The notes below the pieces were generated by a model. That model saw only the letters and a program-made list of their open reading frames with translations. It was not told where the DNA came from and made no database searches. Of a DNA stretch of 21,611 nucleotides, positions 21,562 through 21,611 are shown piece after piece. The translations under genes were made by a program, and so were the position numbers. The stretch comes from DATDMG01 sp036518955 (GTDB taxonomy: Bacteria; Actinomycetota; Actinomycetes; Actinomycetales; Kineosporiaceae), in contig DATDMG010000328.1 of the NCBI GenBank assembly GCA_036518955.1, positions 1 through 21,611 on the forward strand, written 5' to 3'. How positions within the stretch are numbered: the first letter of the stretch is position 1; every line of letters begins with the position of its first letter.

Positions 21562-21611
21562 CCGCCCCCGTGGGCGCGCCCGCGCCGCGGCGGAGCTCCG
21601 CGCCGGACGGC
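21558..21611 (+). CDS. Partial start of the next operon gene
   Basis: A GTG overlapping the fadE29 stop by four bases (GTGA) opens a frame with no stop for the remaining 18 codons: MTAPVGAPAPRRSSAPDG. The Ala/Pro/Ser-rich start gives no family information. By comparison with M. tuberculosis the expected gene is the hydratase subunit chsH2 (Rv3542c), but the visible residues neither support nor exclude this. Confidence 0.4.
   Translation, partial: MTAPVGAPAPRRSSAPDG

Noticed and set aside
1..21611. CRISPR arrays, tRNA or rRNA genes, insertion sequences, integrases, attachment-site repeats.
   Set aside because: I looked for spaced direct repeats, cloverleaf-like segments, transposase motifs and long terminal repeats and saw none.

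Overview
The window is high-GC DNA with GGAGG-type ribosome sites, many GTG starts and overlapping start/stop codons. The protein families also point to an actinobacterium: a SAV2177/DUF574 methyltransferase, an Sdh1-type succinate dehydrogenase, an F420-type luciferase-like oxidoreductase and a KstR steroid regulon. The genus cannot be fixed from the sequence alone. A Frankia-like, Geodermatophilus-like or mycolate-related lineage would all fit. All family assignments rest on recognising protein motifs and remembered homologues; no database search was run.

Layout. (1) 1-3.8 kb, + strand: a PAS-PAS-GAF-PP2C (RsbU/SpoIIE-type) phosphatase, a 92-aa holin-like membrane protein preceded by a perfect 24-bp palindrome, and a DUF574 SAM-dependent methyltransferase. 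(2) 3.85-7.67 kb, - strand: a four-gene operon, small conserved protein - sdhC - sdhA - sdhB. It matches the order Rv0250c-Rv0249c-Rv0248c-Rv0247c (Sdh1) of M. tuberculosis. (3) 7.9-8.6 kb: small genes, namely a zinc-ribbon-like protein behind a strong hairpin, a probable truncated Rossmann-fold remnant, and a 77-aa conserved protein. (4) 8.8-21.6 kb: a steroid (sterol side-chain and ring) catabolism island.

The steroid island contains kstR, kstD and fadE34-fadE28-fadE29. It also has a DUF1214 protein - SDR - sulfotransferase-like triad, resembling Rv3531c-Rv3530c-Rv3529c, plus a SnoaL-like protein, a luciferase-like oxidoreductase and an SRPBCC protein. Four copies of a 14-bp inverted repeat fit the published KstR operator TnnAACnnGTTnnA (three perfectly, one in its core). 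They sit before the SnoaL gene, the DUF1214 operon, the luciferase-like gene and the fadE operon. KstR is encoded in the same island, so regulator, operators and targets can all be read directly.

How the genes work together: FadE34 and the FadE28-FadE29 pair would desaturate steroid-CoA side chains during beta-oxidation. KstD introduces the ring-A delta-1 double bond that opens the way to ring degradation. The SDR, luciferase-like, DUF1214, SnoaL and SRPBCC proteins are co-regulated or neighbouring genes of unknown chemistry. Electrons from these oxidations and from the resulting succinate/propionate-derived carbon enter the quinone pool, where Sdh1 acts. The most unusual points are a twin-arginine signal peptide on KstD, the merging of fadE34 with fadE28-fadE29 in one operon, a KstR operator overlapping a stop codon, and two strong hairpins placed just before ribosome sites of orphan small genes.
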